Numbered from the stretch's first letter, positions 9,121 through 22,332 are shown. The stretch is 64,000 bases of DNA from Zeus faber (GCA_960531495.1 OY482862.1:8850655-8914654); one strand, 5' to 3'. Numbers and translations are program-made. The notes: a model not told the origin generated them from the letters alone.

Positions 9121-9988
9121 AAACAGTACGAGTGGGGGTGGCAGACTCGGAAAAATCCCAAAACTGTACCGATGCAAAGGGAACGTCACATGCTCTCCAG
9201 GCTGTGTGCAGGCATCCGAGGGTTCAATTTGATACGTTTTCAGACCTTCAAATTCAAATCATCTCTCTTATTTAACAAGGTATTAAAGGTAAGAACTCTA
9301 TATTCATATACTGTATTTTTACCAAGGTAGAGGTGAGTATTCCAGAAATAATGAAATGATAGAAATAGAAACAGTTATGAACTAGAAGATTCTATGAACT
9401 GTTATCAGAACAGTTTATTTTAGATTAGATAGCAAGGTAAGTGATTAGGAACTAGAATAAATCCAACCTGAACTTCAGACGTTAAGGACCTGTAGACATC
9501 CTCTCTCATCTCTCTCGCCCCGTCCCTCTGTGTTGCTCTCCCATCAAACTTTCTCCCGGTTTCACTCTCTTTCTCTCTCTCTCCTGCACTGTGACCCCCC
9601 CCCAGCTGTGTTTCCTCAGTTTGTCATGGCGCTCATGGCCCTGCAGGCGCCTGCAGGTGGCTGACAGAGGTCGGCAGGTAATCGATTCGAGAGCAGGGGG
9701 CCGTGGAAAAGCCACTAGTGGCGAGAGCACTGGACTGTGACCCTGAAAAGCCTATTCTCTCTCTCTCTGTCTCTCTCTCTCTCCCTCTCTCTCTCTGTCT
9801 GTCTCCCTCGCTCTCACACCCACACACATACAAATTTGCGGGGCGCCAGAGGGGGGTGCTGGACTGTGACCCCCTCGCTAACAGCATGTAGGGAAGCTAA
9901 CAGGCCGAGCAGGAGGTTCCCTTTCAGCGTGTCGCCGTCCTGCTAGGAGAGTGTTGAGCATGCTGATTTCCCATCGCAGTGTTTGTAC

Positions 9989-9990
<2 letters not shown>

Positions 9991-10047
<57 letters not shown>

Positions 10048-10067
10048 TGTGTGTGTGTGTGTGTGTG
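9991..10067. repeat. (GT)n microsatellite
   Basis: About 77 bp of GT with one CGCG interruption, in intron 14. Confidence 0.95.
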
Positions 10068-10331
10068 CATTTCTGAGCATGCACGTGTCCCTACGTGCAC
10101 ATAAATCCATATCGGATAAGATCTTACTCAGCTCTACCTCTGATGTATCACAGCTGCTGGTTAATATTTAGCAGGAGCACAATCAGGGGTTTGACATTCA
10201 AGTCCCGGAAGACTTTTTGTGCCATTTTTCAAAAGGCAGAGAACCAAAAAAATCCAGCCACAAAACTAATGTGGAATACACACACACACACACACACACA
10301 CAATCGGAAACCCCTGGTGGAAACCACTCAC

Positions 10332-10557
10332 TGTCCGTCTCGCAGGCCGCCGTGCCGTCATTGGGGCAGAACCGCGTCTCCACCTTCCTCCGCCCGATCT
10401 GCAGCTCATGGGGGTCAGCCAGGTGGGCCCGGCACATATAGCGCACCCTCTGCTCCTGGCGGGCCCCGCCCTGCGTCACATTGACGGGCATCCAGGGCGT
10501 CCAGGGTGTGTTCCTCTTCACCTCGGGGCACGCCTCCAGGTTACAGGCCTTGTACTC
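10332..10557 (-). CDS. sema5b: sema5b coding exon 14 of window (thrombospondin repeat 4)
   Basis: This 226-nt exon (residues 652-726) encodes EYKACNLEACPEVKRNTPWT, then PWMPVNVTQGGARQEQRVRY, MCRAHLADPHELQIGRRKVE and TRFCPNDGTAACETD. It holds the atypical TSR4, which has TPWTPW but no CSxxCG, plus sequon NVT. The phrase NTPWTPW.PVNVTQGGARQEQR is, from memory, characteristic of Sema5B rather than Sema5A. The acceptor is CCCTGTCCAG and the donor GTGAGTGG; phases are 0 in and 1 out, with the split codon A|CC giving Thr before LVEDLL. Confidence 0.97.
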
Positions 10558-11285
<728 letters not shown>

Positions 11286-11433
11286 CAGCGCGCAGCCTGG
11301 GCAGCTGTTTCCGTTCTCGCAGGATCGCATCCTGGAGTGGACCCCGCCACTGCACTCAGTGCTGCACTTGGTCCAGGACCCCCAGGGGGACCAGAAGATA
11401 GGCTGGGGACAGGACACCCCCTCGTTACAGAAC
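11286..11433 (-). CDS. sema5b: sema5b coding exon 13 of window (thrombospondin repeat 3)
   Basis: This 148-nt exon (residues 602-651) begins FCNEGVSCPQPIFWSPWGSW and continues TKCSTECSGGVHSRMRSCEN then GNSCPGCAL. It closes TSR2 (FCNE..C) and opens TSR3 (FWSPWGSWTKCSTEC). The acceptor is TCTCTCTGCAG and the donor GTAGGAAAA. A 112-bp (CA)n run starts about 17 nt into the downstream intron. Phases are 2 in and 0 out. CENGNSCxGC matches Sema5B as I recall it. Confidence 0.96.
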
Positions 11434-12209
11434 CTGCAGAGAGAAGGCCTGGGCATTTATGCTATTCCAAATCATGTCAAATGATCAACAGTACAAAAAC
11501 ATTTGAGATCTAAAACCAGAAATGGAATATGTTTGTAGAGGCCGTATCCATGGTCCTAGCATATTATTGGTCCACCAATAACCAGAACTGGTCTGAGAAT
11601 GCAGCAATATCAAGTTGCATTGATCCTTAAAATTCAGAATGCTAAAATACTTTTTTTTTTTTTTTAACCTGTGCTGTCAGCATGCTGGGCATACAACACA
11701 GAGTATTTGTGCCATTGCATCTAGGACAGAATTAGTCTGCAAGTGGAGTTCAAGTTCTCAACCTGCACTGCAACTCTATATTAATTCATAAATCATCAAG
11801 AACTGCTGCAATAACTCTGTCCTGTAGACGACCTGTAGAATGACAAGAGCACAGTTTTTGGTTATACTGAAGAGAACCACCACCAACCCCCCTGTTTGGA
11901 GAACTATTTATCATCTTTGGGTCTATAAACAACTGATCACTACTCCAAGAGGGGGAGAATCACCACGGTGAGACAAATAAACATAGAAACAAACAACATT
12001 AACACAAAAACATGAACATACGATGACAACATGTATTGAAAAACAGTGAATTAGGTCCAGGAAAACTGGAACTACAACTGGTCACGTGGTCTCTTCCTGT
12101 CATAATTATGACAGTAAATGGAGGAAAGGAGAGGAATGTAACCAGAGGGTACTGGGGTGCACTCGAAGCAGTTGTGGTGGTGTGTGCGTGTGTGATGGGA
12201 CTGCCTGTA

Positions 12210-12251
<42 letters not shown>

Positions 12252-13008
12252 TGTGTGTGTGTAACTTGTCCACCGGTGACTGTACATGACTTATCCAGCC
12301 CGGCGTGAGTGCCAAGTGCCCATACACGTAGCAGCGTGTGCCCAGCGTGGAGCCAGCAGGCCGCCAGATACGCAGGCCCTCCACCACCCCCAGCACCCGG
12401 GGCGCCTGCCGCAGAGCTGCGCAGCAGAAGCAAAAGGCCAACAGCCATCCCCAACACCCCAACCCACACCCACAACGGAAAACAGTCCCCCCAGGGGCTC
12501 CGGAAGGCACCCGGCGCTCTCCTGCGAGTCCTTCACGCAAGTTGAACCCCAATCACTCGCACCCCTCCTGCCCCGCAGACCCTGGTCTGAATGAATGCTA
12601 AAATCCTGATCGCTTGGATTTCTTAGGTCCCACTCCTACAGCTCAGAGTCTAACTATTTAAACAGGAGGAACGGCAAGTCGTGTTATAGCAGAAACGGAA
12701 AAGAGCGAGCATGACCCCGTCCACTTTCTGAGGATTCATCGACATCTAATGACTATTTGTTATAAAGTGCCAGCTGAAGAAATATGGAATAAATCTCAAA
12801 TATGGGATTTTATTTAAAAAAATGAATCTCATGGATTTCCAGTTTAAAGTATCACACAATGCACTATATTCTGTACATTGCACGATCTAGCATTGTCAAG
12901 ATGTGAAATGTGGGATACATTTGGTCTTATCATTTTATCCAGGCCATGTGAGCTGAGGTTGGTCTTGCTCCTGTGTGAACATACAGTGTTTCTGGCCTTT
13001 GCACCCAC
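11434..13008 (-). other. sema5b: intron 12 of window
   Basis: This 1.6-kb intron contains a poly-T (11651-11665), a (GT)n block (12207-12262) and a GC-rich segment (12270-12600) that stands out from the rest. The remaining sequence shows no recognised element. Confidence 0.7.
12270..12600. other. GC-rich segment of unknown nature
   Basis: About 330 bp is markedly richer in G+C and CpG than the surrounding intron and is open on both strands in several frames (for example minus 12106-12552, plus 12286-12594). None of these frames resembles sema5b or any family I recognise. It could be a repeat (an LTR or SINE piece), a CpG-type regulatory island or chance. I do not call a gene. Confidence 0.4.
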
Positions 13009-13152
13009 CTTTCATCTCGGCTCGGCCCCACGCAGACCCGCCCACCGTGCCGGGGCGACGGGTTGTTGCAGGAGCGCTGCCGAAGCTCGAAACCTGTGCC
13101 GCAGGTTGTGCTGCACTGTCCCCATGACGACCAGGGTGTCCAGCCTCCGTTC
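13009..13152 (-). CDS. sema5b: sema5b coding exon 12 of window (thrombospondin repeat 2)
   Basis: This 144-nt exon (residues 554-601) encodes [20 protein letters not shown], then [20 protein letters not shown] and VGPSRDE. It is a classical TSR: the WxxWxxW ladder, CSTTCG, the RxR layer (LRQRSC) and CNNPxPxxGG. Such repeats bind glycosaminoglycans in Sema5A (established knowledge). The acceptor is CGCAATGTAG and the donor GTGGGTGC. Phase 2-2 makes it symmetric; the split codon AG|G gives Arg before FCNE. Confidence 0.97.
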
Positions 13153-14331
13153 CTACATTGCGAGAGAAAAAAAAAAAATTCTGAAATACTCAAATCGGAC
13201 CAGAGTGTAAACAAACGCTCACTTGTCCTCAGAGTGTTGAAATAATGTTCCCTAATGAAAAGGGGGAGGGGAGGAGGGGTAATTGAACAGTAAATTATGT
13301 CAAAATATTGCAAATCATTTCTCAAAATTGGAAACCCTGGAAACAGAAGCGTCATCGCCGGCATGGAAATGCGTTTCCTCAATTTACTTAAGTGCTTTTT
13401 TAGCCCGGGTAGCACTCCTTGTGATTTGATTTGAACACCTACGGCAGGGATTAAATCTAGGGCATTTACCCAGGAGGACAGGGGCCACCAGGGCTCTCAG
13501 ATCCACCTCCGCCTCTCCGTTACCTTGGATTGTGGCCTTGCAAGGAGAGCCTGGATGTCATCTACATCCTTAAACCACCAGCCTCCCCGCGTTCCTTTTT
13601 ATTTTATTTTTTTACACTTTTCCTTACGCTTATCCTGTATCCTGGCACGCGTTTCAAAGTCAGTGGGATGCCTCCGTGATACTGAATCGCGGATCCGGCT
13701 CATTTGCCATGTAACACTCTTGATGCGCCCAACATTATCTTTAAAGTGTTGAAAAAATGGTGATGCCATATCCTGGTTCATATAAAAAAAAGAAACTATC
13801 TATATTCAAAGAGGCACCTTGCGGTCAGCCGTGGTAAGCTGAATACAGATTTGAAAATGTCATGATCAAATGTATGCAGCGTATGGAGAAAGCCCTGCTG
13901 ACCTCAGAACGTACCCCAATATTAATGAGAAAGACAAAATAACTAAATAACTACATAAAACAACAGCAAGTCACATCTACCTTAGTTTATTACCTTTAAG
14001 AATACCATATTTTATTACTCATTTGAGCTTCATGAAGCTGGTTCTGAAAGCGCTTCTCATCAGCTGATGACTCGCTGATCAAATTGAAAAATCTGGGCTA
14101 TCGATGACAGTCGGCAGACTCCACCTGCCAAAACACTGACAGCCATGCTGCTGTCAAATCTGTTGTTGTATTTTAAGGTGGGTCACCCATAAGGTCACCC
14201 ATATGCTGGAAGCCTGCATTGCTGCTTGTATCGCACTATACACTCTGACAAAAGGTGGTCCTGGCTGAGCTCCAGAAAACTAGTTCAGTGTTACACAGCG
14301 TGACCTTGAGAAGCTCAACCTGGCCTCCTAC
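13153..14331 (-). other. sema5b: intron 11 of window
   Basis: This 1.2-kb intron has a short G/A-rich run at 13258-13280 and no microsatellite or transposon that I can recognise. Confidence 0.7.
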
Positions 14332-14516
14332 CTGGAGCAGTTGGAGACCTCGATGGTGGGACCGTCGCAGTTCCTTCCGCCACAGCGGGGTGCTGGACTG
14401 TCACATGACCTGGAACGACACAGACAGGAGCAGACGCCATCTGCGCCATCGTCATTGTTGCAGAATTGCCATGGCGCCCATGGTCCGAAGCCTCCATCGG
14501 TCGTCTGGTTCCGTAA
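14332..14516 (-). CDS. sema5b: sema5b coding exon 11 of window (thrombospondin repeat 1)
   Basis: This 185-nt exon (residues 493-553) encodes LRNQTTDGGFGPWAPWQFCN, then NDDGADGVCSCLCRSRSCDS and PAPRCGGRNCDGPTIEV, ending SNCS. It is a type-1 thrombospondin repeat of the unusual first-TSR class seen in Sema5 proteins, with CSCLCR in place of CSxxCG. GPWAPW is a WxxW C-mannosylation-type motif, and NQT and NCS are sequons. The acceptor is TTATTTTAG and the donor GTAGGAGG; phases are 0 in and 2 out. Confidence 0.95.
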
Positions 14517-14636
14517 CTAAAATAATAAAAAATATATATGTACAAAATAATGACGCCAAAGTAAGCAAAGGGTTAGACTGGGCTAGTGGCAGCTGTGGAT
14601 GTTGCCTATGTGTGGGCATATTCAACCCAATATTAT

Positions 14637-14704
<68 letters not shown>

Positions 14705-14844
14705 CACCTCTCTTTATGAGTTTGGGTGTTTGTTGACAGGAGGAGAGGTGTCATATTTTGTCAGTCATCCTTGTTTCAAAATGTTTTTTTTAGGTTTTTA
14801 TAATTATATTGAGATGAGGAACAAGCCTCAGTAAAGGCTCTCAC
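14517..14844 (-). other. sema5b: intron 10 of window
   Basis: This is a short 328-bp intron between the PSI exon and the TSR1 exon. It carries one 58-bp (AT)n repeat. Confidence 0.8.
14642..14699. repeat. (AT)n microsatellite
   Basis: A perfect 58-bp AT run in intron 10, self-complementary and able to form a cruciform. Confidence 0.98.
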
Positions 14845-14962
14845 CGGGCAAACCGTAATGTTTTGGCTCCACTGGCTCATGTTGGAGCTGTCCTCCAGGG
14901 TGGTGCAGCGGCGCTGCTTCAGGTCCCAGCCGCAGTAGGGGTCCCGTGCCTCCAAACAGAGC
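14845..14962 (-). CDS. sema5b: sema5b coding exon 10 of window (PSI domain)
   Basis: This 118-nt exon (residues 453-492) encodes the plexin-semaphorin-integrin cystine knot. It reads LCLEARDPYCGWDLKQRRC followed by TTLEDSSNMSQWSQNITVCP. The DPYCGWD core is diagnostic, with cysteines at residues 455, 463 and 473 in order, and there are two sequons (NMS, NIT). The acceptor is CCCCCTGTAG and the donor GTGAGAG; phases are 2 in and 0 out. In the family, the PSI module orients the propeller relative to downstream stalk domains. Confidence 0.97.
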
Positions 14963-15339
14963 CTACAGGGGGCAGGAGACATCATGGGGGAGGCAGTGGG
15001 GGGAACGAGGGAGAGAGGGTAAGAGCAAGCAAGGCGACTATAGAGGTCACCTCTGCAAGGGCTTTTTCAAGCAGCCTAACATTCGCCTTTGAGGAAAAAC
15101 AAAAAAACTTTGTTGATCTGAAAACTGTCTGACTTCTCGATCTGGCTTCCACCTCTCTCCAAGCCTGAGCCATCCCTCTCTCGCTTTCTCCCTCTCTCTC
15201 TCTTTCAACTCTCACAGAGGGTTGCTGGAGAATTGTATTCCTTTATACCCTGCTTATAGGTTATCATTAGGTTTGGTTTTCGGTGAGGGGGTGGCGTTGG
15301 GGGTTTCAGATGTTGCTGGCTAAACAGCAACGTTTCCCC

Positions 15340-15480
15340 TGCAGCAATTAAATATTTGTAAGCTCCCTAGTAAAAGAAAGGCTTAATGATGGCTAATTAG
15401 ATCGAAAGCCGCTAATGATGAGGCTAAGCCGCCAAAGCCTGATCTGGAAGCCTCTGGAACGGACGATAAAGTGGTCCTCT
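15340..15480. other. candidate conserved non-coding stretch with TAAT cluster
   Basis: Within about 140 bp there are CAGCAATTAAATA, GGCTTAATGATGG, GGCTAATTAGATC and CCGCTAATGATGAGG, four homeodomain-type TAAT cores in otherwise non-repetitive sequence. The enhancer interpretation is an inference. Confidence 0.3.
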
Positions 15481-16609
15481 CCGCTTCTCCTTCTCTCTCT
15501 CCGGATATTTTCTTCTCCTCTCTTCACCTACAGTACCCATCTGTATATTTGAGAGGCCCGGTGGTGTGGTTCTTTTTAGCTTGGAGGATGAGGAAGCTTC
15601 CAGTGTTGATACAGCGCTCAGTGTAATGTTGGGCTTAGCGGTGAACCCAAGGTCTGCTTACAGTACATCTAATAGAAACACTGCTGCTTAGCCAGCACAT
15701 CAGACAGCCCCCCCCCCCACACACACACACAAAAACAACAAACTAGTGACCTATCAGCCGATGAGGAATAGAATCCTCCAGTGGTCTCCAACGCCGCGGA
15801 GAAGTGCCGAGAGAATCCAACAAATGAGGTCTATGAGCTGCAAAACACCAACAGCTCACCCCATTGTCTGGGATTTTAATTAAACCACGGTACAATTATC
15901 GTCTCCAATCTCCGGCACTGATGACACAATCATTATAATGGGCTTCGGTCACAGTTGGGTAAACTCAGTAGCCCCTGTTTGGAAAAGTCTAGCTGGAGCT
16001 CAGACACACATTGCACCTCATTCACCCTCTTTCGTATTGTTGGATGACGCGTGACTTCTGCATTGACTGATCAGATCGGAACCCCGGCTGTTTGCTATCG
16101 GCTCAGCGAGCACAACCCCGATTCCAAAGCACCTCATGTTTACCGGCGCCACTATTGACACTACACCACCGCATGCACTCCATCACACACAATCAGCTGA
16201 GTGGAACTGTTAATGTGAGCCTATTTCAAAGAGGGGGATTAGTAACCAATGTGGGGGGGGCTTTTGTGGCGTATTAGTACCTGGTAAATTGGGGCCAAGA
16301 GGCAAGCCAGGCTGGGGGGCATGGGTCTCTGACCCGAAGGGGGGAAATTTTGCATTAATTCCACTGTTCACAAAACGCTGGCCTGTAAAAAGAGAGAGGC
16401 CAGATCTTAGAGCCAACTGTCCGTGCCTCAAGCTCTAAAGACTGGTGGAGAAAAAGGAACGGCTCAACAGAAAGGCTGAACCGGCTGTAGCCACGGTACG
16501 GGGTGGGTGGGGCGAACACCCACTCATGCACAGAGAAAGGGATACAATATATATGTATGCACCCACACCCCGAAACATATTGAGATACAAGTTCACAGCT
16601 AGAAGTATA

Positions 16610-16643
<34 letters not shown>

Positions 16644-16942
16644 AGGGGGTATTTTCTCCAGGCTGCCGTGGTATCTGGGCCCAGGGGGCTATTTAATAAG
16701 TAAGGATTTACTAGCGCAGGGAAAAAGAGGGAGAGAGGGAGGGAGAGCAAGCAAGGATTGGCGAGGAGTTAAGCTGCCGCTCTGACCTTTCTGCGTCGAC
16801 CAGACGCTGCCTGCACTTTTTTCCTTTTCCGGCGGCTCACGCAGCGTCCACTGTAAAAGTAAACTAGGGGAGGAGGAGGTGGCGGTGTCAGGAATGGTGG
16901 AAGTGGAAGAAATAGAGAGAGATAGAAAGAGAGGTGTATATT

Positions 16943-17083
<141 letters not shown>

Positions 17084-17339
17084 GTGGCTGCAGGGGAAAT
17101 AAAAGGCTACACTGCTCAGGGGAACAGGTGGTAGGGAGTGGGATCCATACCGCAAAGGAGAATGCGAGTGAGATTGAAAGTGCATTCGTGCGCCAGGTTC
17201 GTGGGCGTGTATATTTTGTGCATGGAAGTGCCTTCTGACAATACCGCTCTAATTTTCTGTACTCGCCAAATCTGTCTGCATGAACATGTTCAGCATAGAC
17301 AGGAGGTACAAAGACAGAGAGAGAGAGTATAGTTAAAAC

Positions 17340-17879
17340 TTTTGACAACTCAGCAGCGTGCCAGATATTTAATTCAGCAGCCTGGTGGCACAGTATATCA
17401 AAACAGGTACCCGCGCTAAATATGGCCTGTTAAAATTTAAACAGAACGGAGCCCACCAGCCAATAAAACAATATGTCTGGACAAGCGTATTAACAAGATG
17501 AAACTGATGAATCCTCACCACGGGGGCTGTAAAGGCAATTTCAATGGATTGTGAATGCGATAAAACCCGCTGTCCCCTTAAATTACACAAACGCCGCCGC
17601 TCTGCAGTTGAGCATGTCGAGGGAAAAACAATAGCTCCCATTGCCCTTAACATCGAATCCTCCGGGTGTGATTGCAAATATGACACTTTGATGTGATAAA
17701 TTATGGATGGAAAATGTCAGTTCCTATTAAGGCAAACGGCAGCCAGCGCGGGAAAGATGCTGGCGTCGGGTGTCTGAGAGGTTTGACACAGTTCAACAGA
17801 TGATGGCTGCTCTACCACCACCTCACAAACACTTTGTCACTTGTAGAGCTGATCTCCAGAGAATACAGGGAGACCCTTC

Positions 17880-17880
<1 letters not shown>
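17340..17880. other. candidate conserved non-coding stretch
   Basis: About 540 bp is free of microsatellites and of recognisable transposons, between a 134-bp TG run and an AG run. It has even composition and repeated AT-rich cores (GTGATTGCAAATATGAC, GATAAATTATGG). Proposed as a regulatory element on compositional grounds only. Confidence 0.27.
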
Positions 17881-17920
<40 letters not shown>

Positions 17921-18360
17921 TCGTCCCAGAGGCCGATTCTACCATGCAGCGCCGGGGCCCCATGATAAATCTCAATAGAAGATAACTGCCTCCAGCGCTT
18001 CATGCTAATATGTCCAATTAGCCCTCGATCTGCAGCCATGGCTGATGAGTGATGACGCAGACTCCAAAATACCAGCGGTAAGGAGTGGTGGATGGCGGGT
18101 TGCCAAAAAAACCTGCCTGCTATACTGTACGTGTGAGAGTATGCTGTACACGTAAGGGATGATGTGCAGTCGGCCGGTTCTCATCACAAAATAAAGCCCC
18201 AACTGTGTGATCAAGACCCTGGCATGAAGCGGAGGGGTCATGTATTAGAAGGGGGGGTTATTTTGCAGTAATGAGCGGCTATCTGCACATCATCCCACTT
18301 ATTACATGGCTACTCGCTCAATAAAAGAAGGGAGGGACGGGTATACAGGTGGAGAAGTGT

Positions 18361-18476
18361 TTGCCCGTGACAGCGGCCATTATTAACAGACAGCGGTCGT
18401 TATTCAGACATAACTGACCACCGATTGCCGCAATTGACCAATCAGGATCGAGTATTCCATAGAGCCGTGTAACAAT
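18361..18476. repeat. dispersed repeat, copy 1 (~115 bp)
   Basis: The segment beginning TTGCCCGTGACAGCGGCC shares about 85% identity by eye, colinearly, with 23173-23285 in intron 8. Shared words include ATTATTAACAGACAGCGG and GAGTATTCCA/CAGTATTCCA, ending at GTGTAACAA. No terminal inverted repeats were seen, and the class is unknown. Confidence 0.65.
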
Positions 18477-19198
18477 GTGTCTCTATGTCTATATGACGAC
18501 AAAATCATTCCTCTACTGTTATTTACATAATGTTACATCGGCCTACAACCGTGGCTTCCCCGGGAGAAGAAAAAGATAAACAATGGAAATACAAATGATA
18601 CGGCAACGTGAGGTGACAGATGGCAGCGCAACAAGAGAGAGCAGTCTGATGAAAGACAGGTGAAAATAGGTGGAGGAAGCACTGAAGAGGAAAGTCAGAC
18701 AGATGGAGAGAAATCGATGGGGGGGTGGTGACGTCACCGCCAAACTGTCACCCTCCGGGAACTGAAGCTCACATTGGGTCTCATTGTTTATTCTTTTGTA
18801 TTACATTATTGTTTACCAAAACATCTCTCCAAGGAGGGCAGAGCTGGCAACAGAAGGAGGAATAGCAGCAGCCAAAAGAACCAAAACCATTTATGAAACA
18901 TCAAAAGTTTTCTCTCCCTTTTTTTCTTTGACCAGAACTGGGGTAGGAAAAGCAATTTCAACTGGAAATAAATTATTTTCCTACACTTTTTACAAAGTTC
19001 AGTCTCTCCCACTCTCCCTTCCTCTTTCCCTCTCCCTCCCTCAGTCTCAGGCCAGTGTCTGATTGGCCTGCCCCTCTGATTGGTCATACGGGCTTAGTGG
19101 CACTGTTTTCCAGGAGTGGCCGCTGACAGGCTGGCAGCCATAACAGCCATTAAATTGGGTTTTGCTGGCGAGATACGTGTGAGATCCCCCCTAGAAAT

Positions 19199-19203
19199 AG
19201 AGA

Positions 19204-19251
<48 letters not shown>
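19199..19251. repeat. (AG)n microsatellite
   Basis: A near-perfect 53-bp AG run in intron 9. Confidence 0.95.
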
Positions 19252-19253
<2 letters not shown>

Positions 19254-20052
19254 AGACAGACAACACCTTGTGTAGAGACCAATCTTATAGTGGAAACCAC
19301 CGCACACATGTAAACATGCACACACACACGGAGCAGGTATGCTAATCGTTAAATGCAAAGTGTGTCCCTTTTCTCCAGCTTTCCTCTCCTTCTATCCCTT
19401 CCTACTCGTCTTCTTCATCATCACCTTCTTCACCGTGACATTCAGTTAAATGTCAATACACCAATCTAGTTCAAGAAGTGCACTCATTTTGGTTAAATAG
19501 TGCCCGGGCTGGCCAGGTAGTGCTCTCCTTAATTCCCCTTTTGTCTCTGGCACAGCGGGCCAAAAAAACATGGAGTCTGATGGATGTAGCTAGACCAGCG
19601 CTGTGACGCAGCCAAACTAAATCACTTACATAGAGGGAAGACAGGGAGAGAGGGAGAAATAACGATGGAATGAGACAAAGCGTATGGAAGGTCGCGCTTG
19701 GCCAGAGGTGGCCATCGGTTTGGTCAGATATAATTATCTCCAATAAAGGAAAAGCACACGTACGCACATCTCAGGCAGCGCTTTGAAGACATTTATGAAG
19801 CCAGCAAAATAACATGACAGCTGAATGTGACGCCAACATCAATCCACTCTCCAAGTTATGAAACGCTGCCCAACGTGGCCCCACGCAACGAGATATTAAG
19901 GCGTAAGTGCTCAAAATTAATTTGATTTTCACTGCGAAATGTGACGTACAGTAATGAACGTCTCATTTCATGCGACGTGTGCTCCTTTTGCAGCCGGCTA
20001 GAGATGACCGTTCATGAACCCAAATCACGGGCTTACAATTACATACAAGCAG

Positions 20053-20055
<3 letters not shown>

Positions 20056-20125
<70 letters not shown>
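20056..20125. repeat. (AG)n microsatellite
   Basis: A perfect AG run of about 70 bp. Confidence 0.97.
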
Positions 20126-20129
<4 letters not shown>

Positions 20130-20433
20130 TGGACACAGTACAGAAACATCCATTATTCTATAGATGGATGGCTTCTTCCTGTGGAAGCATGGGGACGCGT
20201 TATGACTTTCTACATAAATCATGGCTTAACATTTCTCGCTCAATGTGTGATATCTGGCCTCGGCTGTGGCACAGGCGCCTCCATTGTTTACCGTCTATGG
20301 TATGGGGGCAGTGAATGAATGCGTGTGTGTGAGTGCGCGCAAGCAGGGTGGGGAAACAAATAGGAATGAGCGGCAGAGGAGCCACGGCAAGCCATTTAGG
20401 AAAAAAATAATTGTTCAGGTATTGTCTGTGCGC

Positions 20434-20436
<3 letters not shown>

Positions 20437-20524
<88 letters not shown>
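20437..20524. repeat. (TG)n microsatellite
   Basis: About 88 bp of TG with one TA interruption. Confidence 0.97.
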
Positions 20525-20527
<3 letters not shown>

Positions 20528-21240
20528 TAATGTATGATGGTGTGAACCATCAGGAGGGGGTGGGACGGCCACACACGACGTGAGAGCGACGGTTTTTGAA
20601 TGGCTCAGCCAGAAAGCAGCACAATGAGAGGAACAGCACTCATGCATGTAGCTAGAGAGAGAGCGAGAGAGAGAGAGAGAGAGAGAGAGAACAACTACAC
20701 ACTTAAAGCATTTCCACAGACCGACCGACCCCCCCACCCCTCCACCCCACCGTGACCCGACACCAAAACACAAGAGCCCAAGGTGCTGTGTGAATGGATA
20801 AACCATAGCAGTACACTCAATGTCTTTACCATTCACTGGGTCATCCGAGTGCGGGCGTTCAACGTTCGCCGGTGGCGTTGGCAGGTTTCATAACTCGGAG
20901 GCCAGAACTTCCTCCGCCCACGTGCTCTTAAACCCTTAGAACACCTATCTTGCCTATCTCGCCTCCCCAGCCCCATTTTTTTGCCGGTTACCTCCGGCGT
21001 CAGGCTGACGGCCGGTTGACAGCGGTCGTATTATGGCGACGGCGGCGCTTTTCCGCTGTCGGCTTGACAGATTGCTGGGGGGAGCGAGGCGGAGAGGCGG
21101 ACGGATATCAGCGGGCGGATTAAAGACAGTCCTTCCCTTCCCTCCGGCGTGCCCTTGGAGCCCACTGTGTTTTAAACAGGTGGGCCGGGCTTCTGCTGCG
21201 TCACTGCACTCAATCATTTCCTCTCTGACCCAACACACAG

Positions 21241-21246
<6 letters not shown>

Positions 21247-21280
<34 letters not shown>
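21247..21280. repeat. (AT)n microsatellite
   Basis: An AT run of about 34 bp in intron 9. Confidence 0.95.
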
Positions 21281-21282
<2 letters not shown>

Positions 21283-22332
21283 CTTTTTCAATATGCACCG
21301 AGCTACCTGCTATTGCTTATGTGTACGTGTGTGCGTGTGTGCGTTTGTGTGTGCATGTGTCTAGAATGGGAGCTGGGGGGGAGAGAAATCGCTCACTGAC
21401 TCACCATGCAGGCCGCATATGAGAGCAGTCCAAAGCACCGGCGCCAACACAAACAAACATTATGTGCGTCCTTCACACACACACTCTCTCTCTATCTCTC
21501 TTTCGCTTTCTTTACCTCTAAATCGCTCTATCTCGTACACATACACACACACACGCACACACACACGCACACGAAGTGAATAAAGCGCCCAGCCATTTGT
21601 ATGCTAAAATGAGGTTGACTTTGAAGGGCTGTGGTGCCCGGCGCAGGCAGCTTGAGAGCGTTGATGAGATGCAGATGGTTGGACAAACAGCCTCAGAGAG
21701 CTTTCCTACCCTGGCTCGACCCCGTGGACGGGCACTTCCACATGAAAAACACTCAAGTAGGTCTCTCTCTGTCTCTCTCGTTCTCTGTAGTTCTCTCGAA
21801 GGCGATTCTCAGGCGTCGCCGCTACAAAGATAGACCGCCGCACACGTTTCCTTGCTTATGATGATGCAGATTTAAACACCGATGACGGCCTGAGCAGGAA
21901 ACAGGACTCGCTGTGTGTTATGCACAGCTACTTTAATTAGATATAAAATTCAACAACAAAAAAAAAAAAGTTTAATGAAGTTAAAAAAATTAAATAGCAC
22001 CACAAACGAATTTCCTCTGCGGCTCTGGTCGTTTGTCTGGTTCTATTAGACTCCAAGGATTATAGTTGAGGTCTGCAGACATAATAATCCTAGCTGAGGA
22101 CAGATAATTGCTTCAATGGACGACCGACCTGGTTGAAATGAATGTGTTGCCGCTTGTCATAAAAAGCACATATAAGACAATCAGACCTAAACACCGTATC
22201 GTATGTGGAGGCGGCTTTCAGGAGATGGAGGCGGCGCTCCCTCTGGAGCAGCTCCTCACTTTCTGACTCCCACAGTCGGGGGCGGTTTCTCGAAAAAGAA
22301 ACTCAGACACAAGAGAGACAGTGGACGCTCAC

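Larger units (their letters stand above)
8599..10331 (-). other. sema5b: intron 14 of window
   Basis: This 1.7-kb intron contains a repeat-poor stretch 8830-9125 ending in a composite CRE/E-box site, CT-rich blocks (9490-9590, 9756-9812), a (GT)n run (9991-10067), and a short (AC)n at 10278-10302 that lies just beyond the exon 14 donor. Confidence 0.7.
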
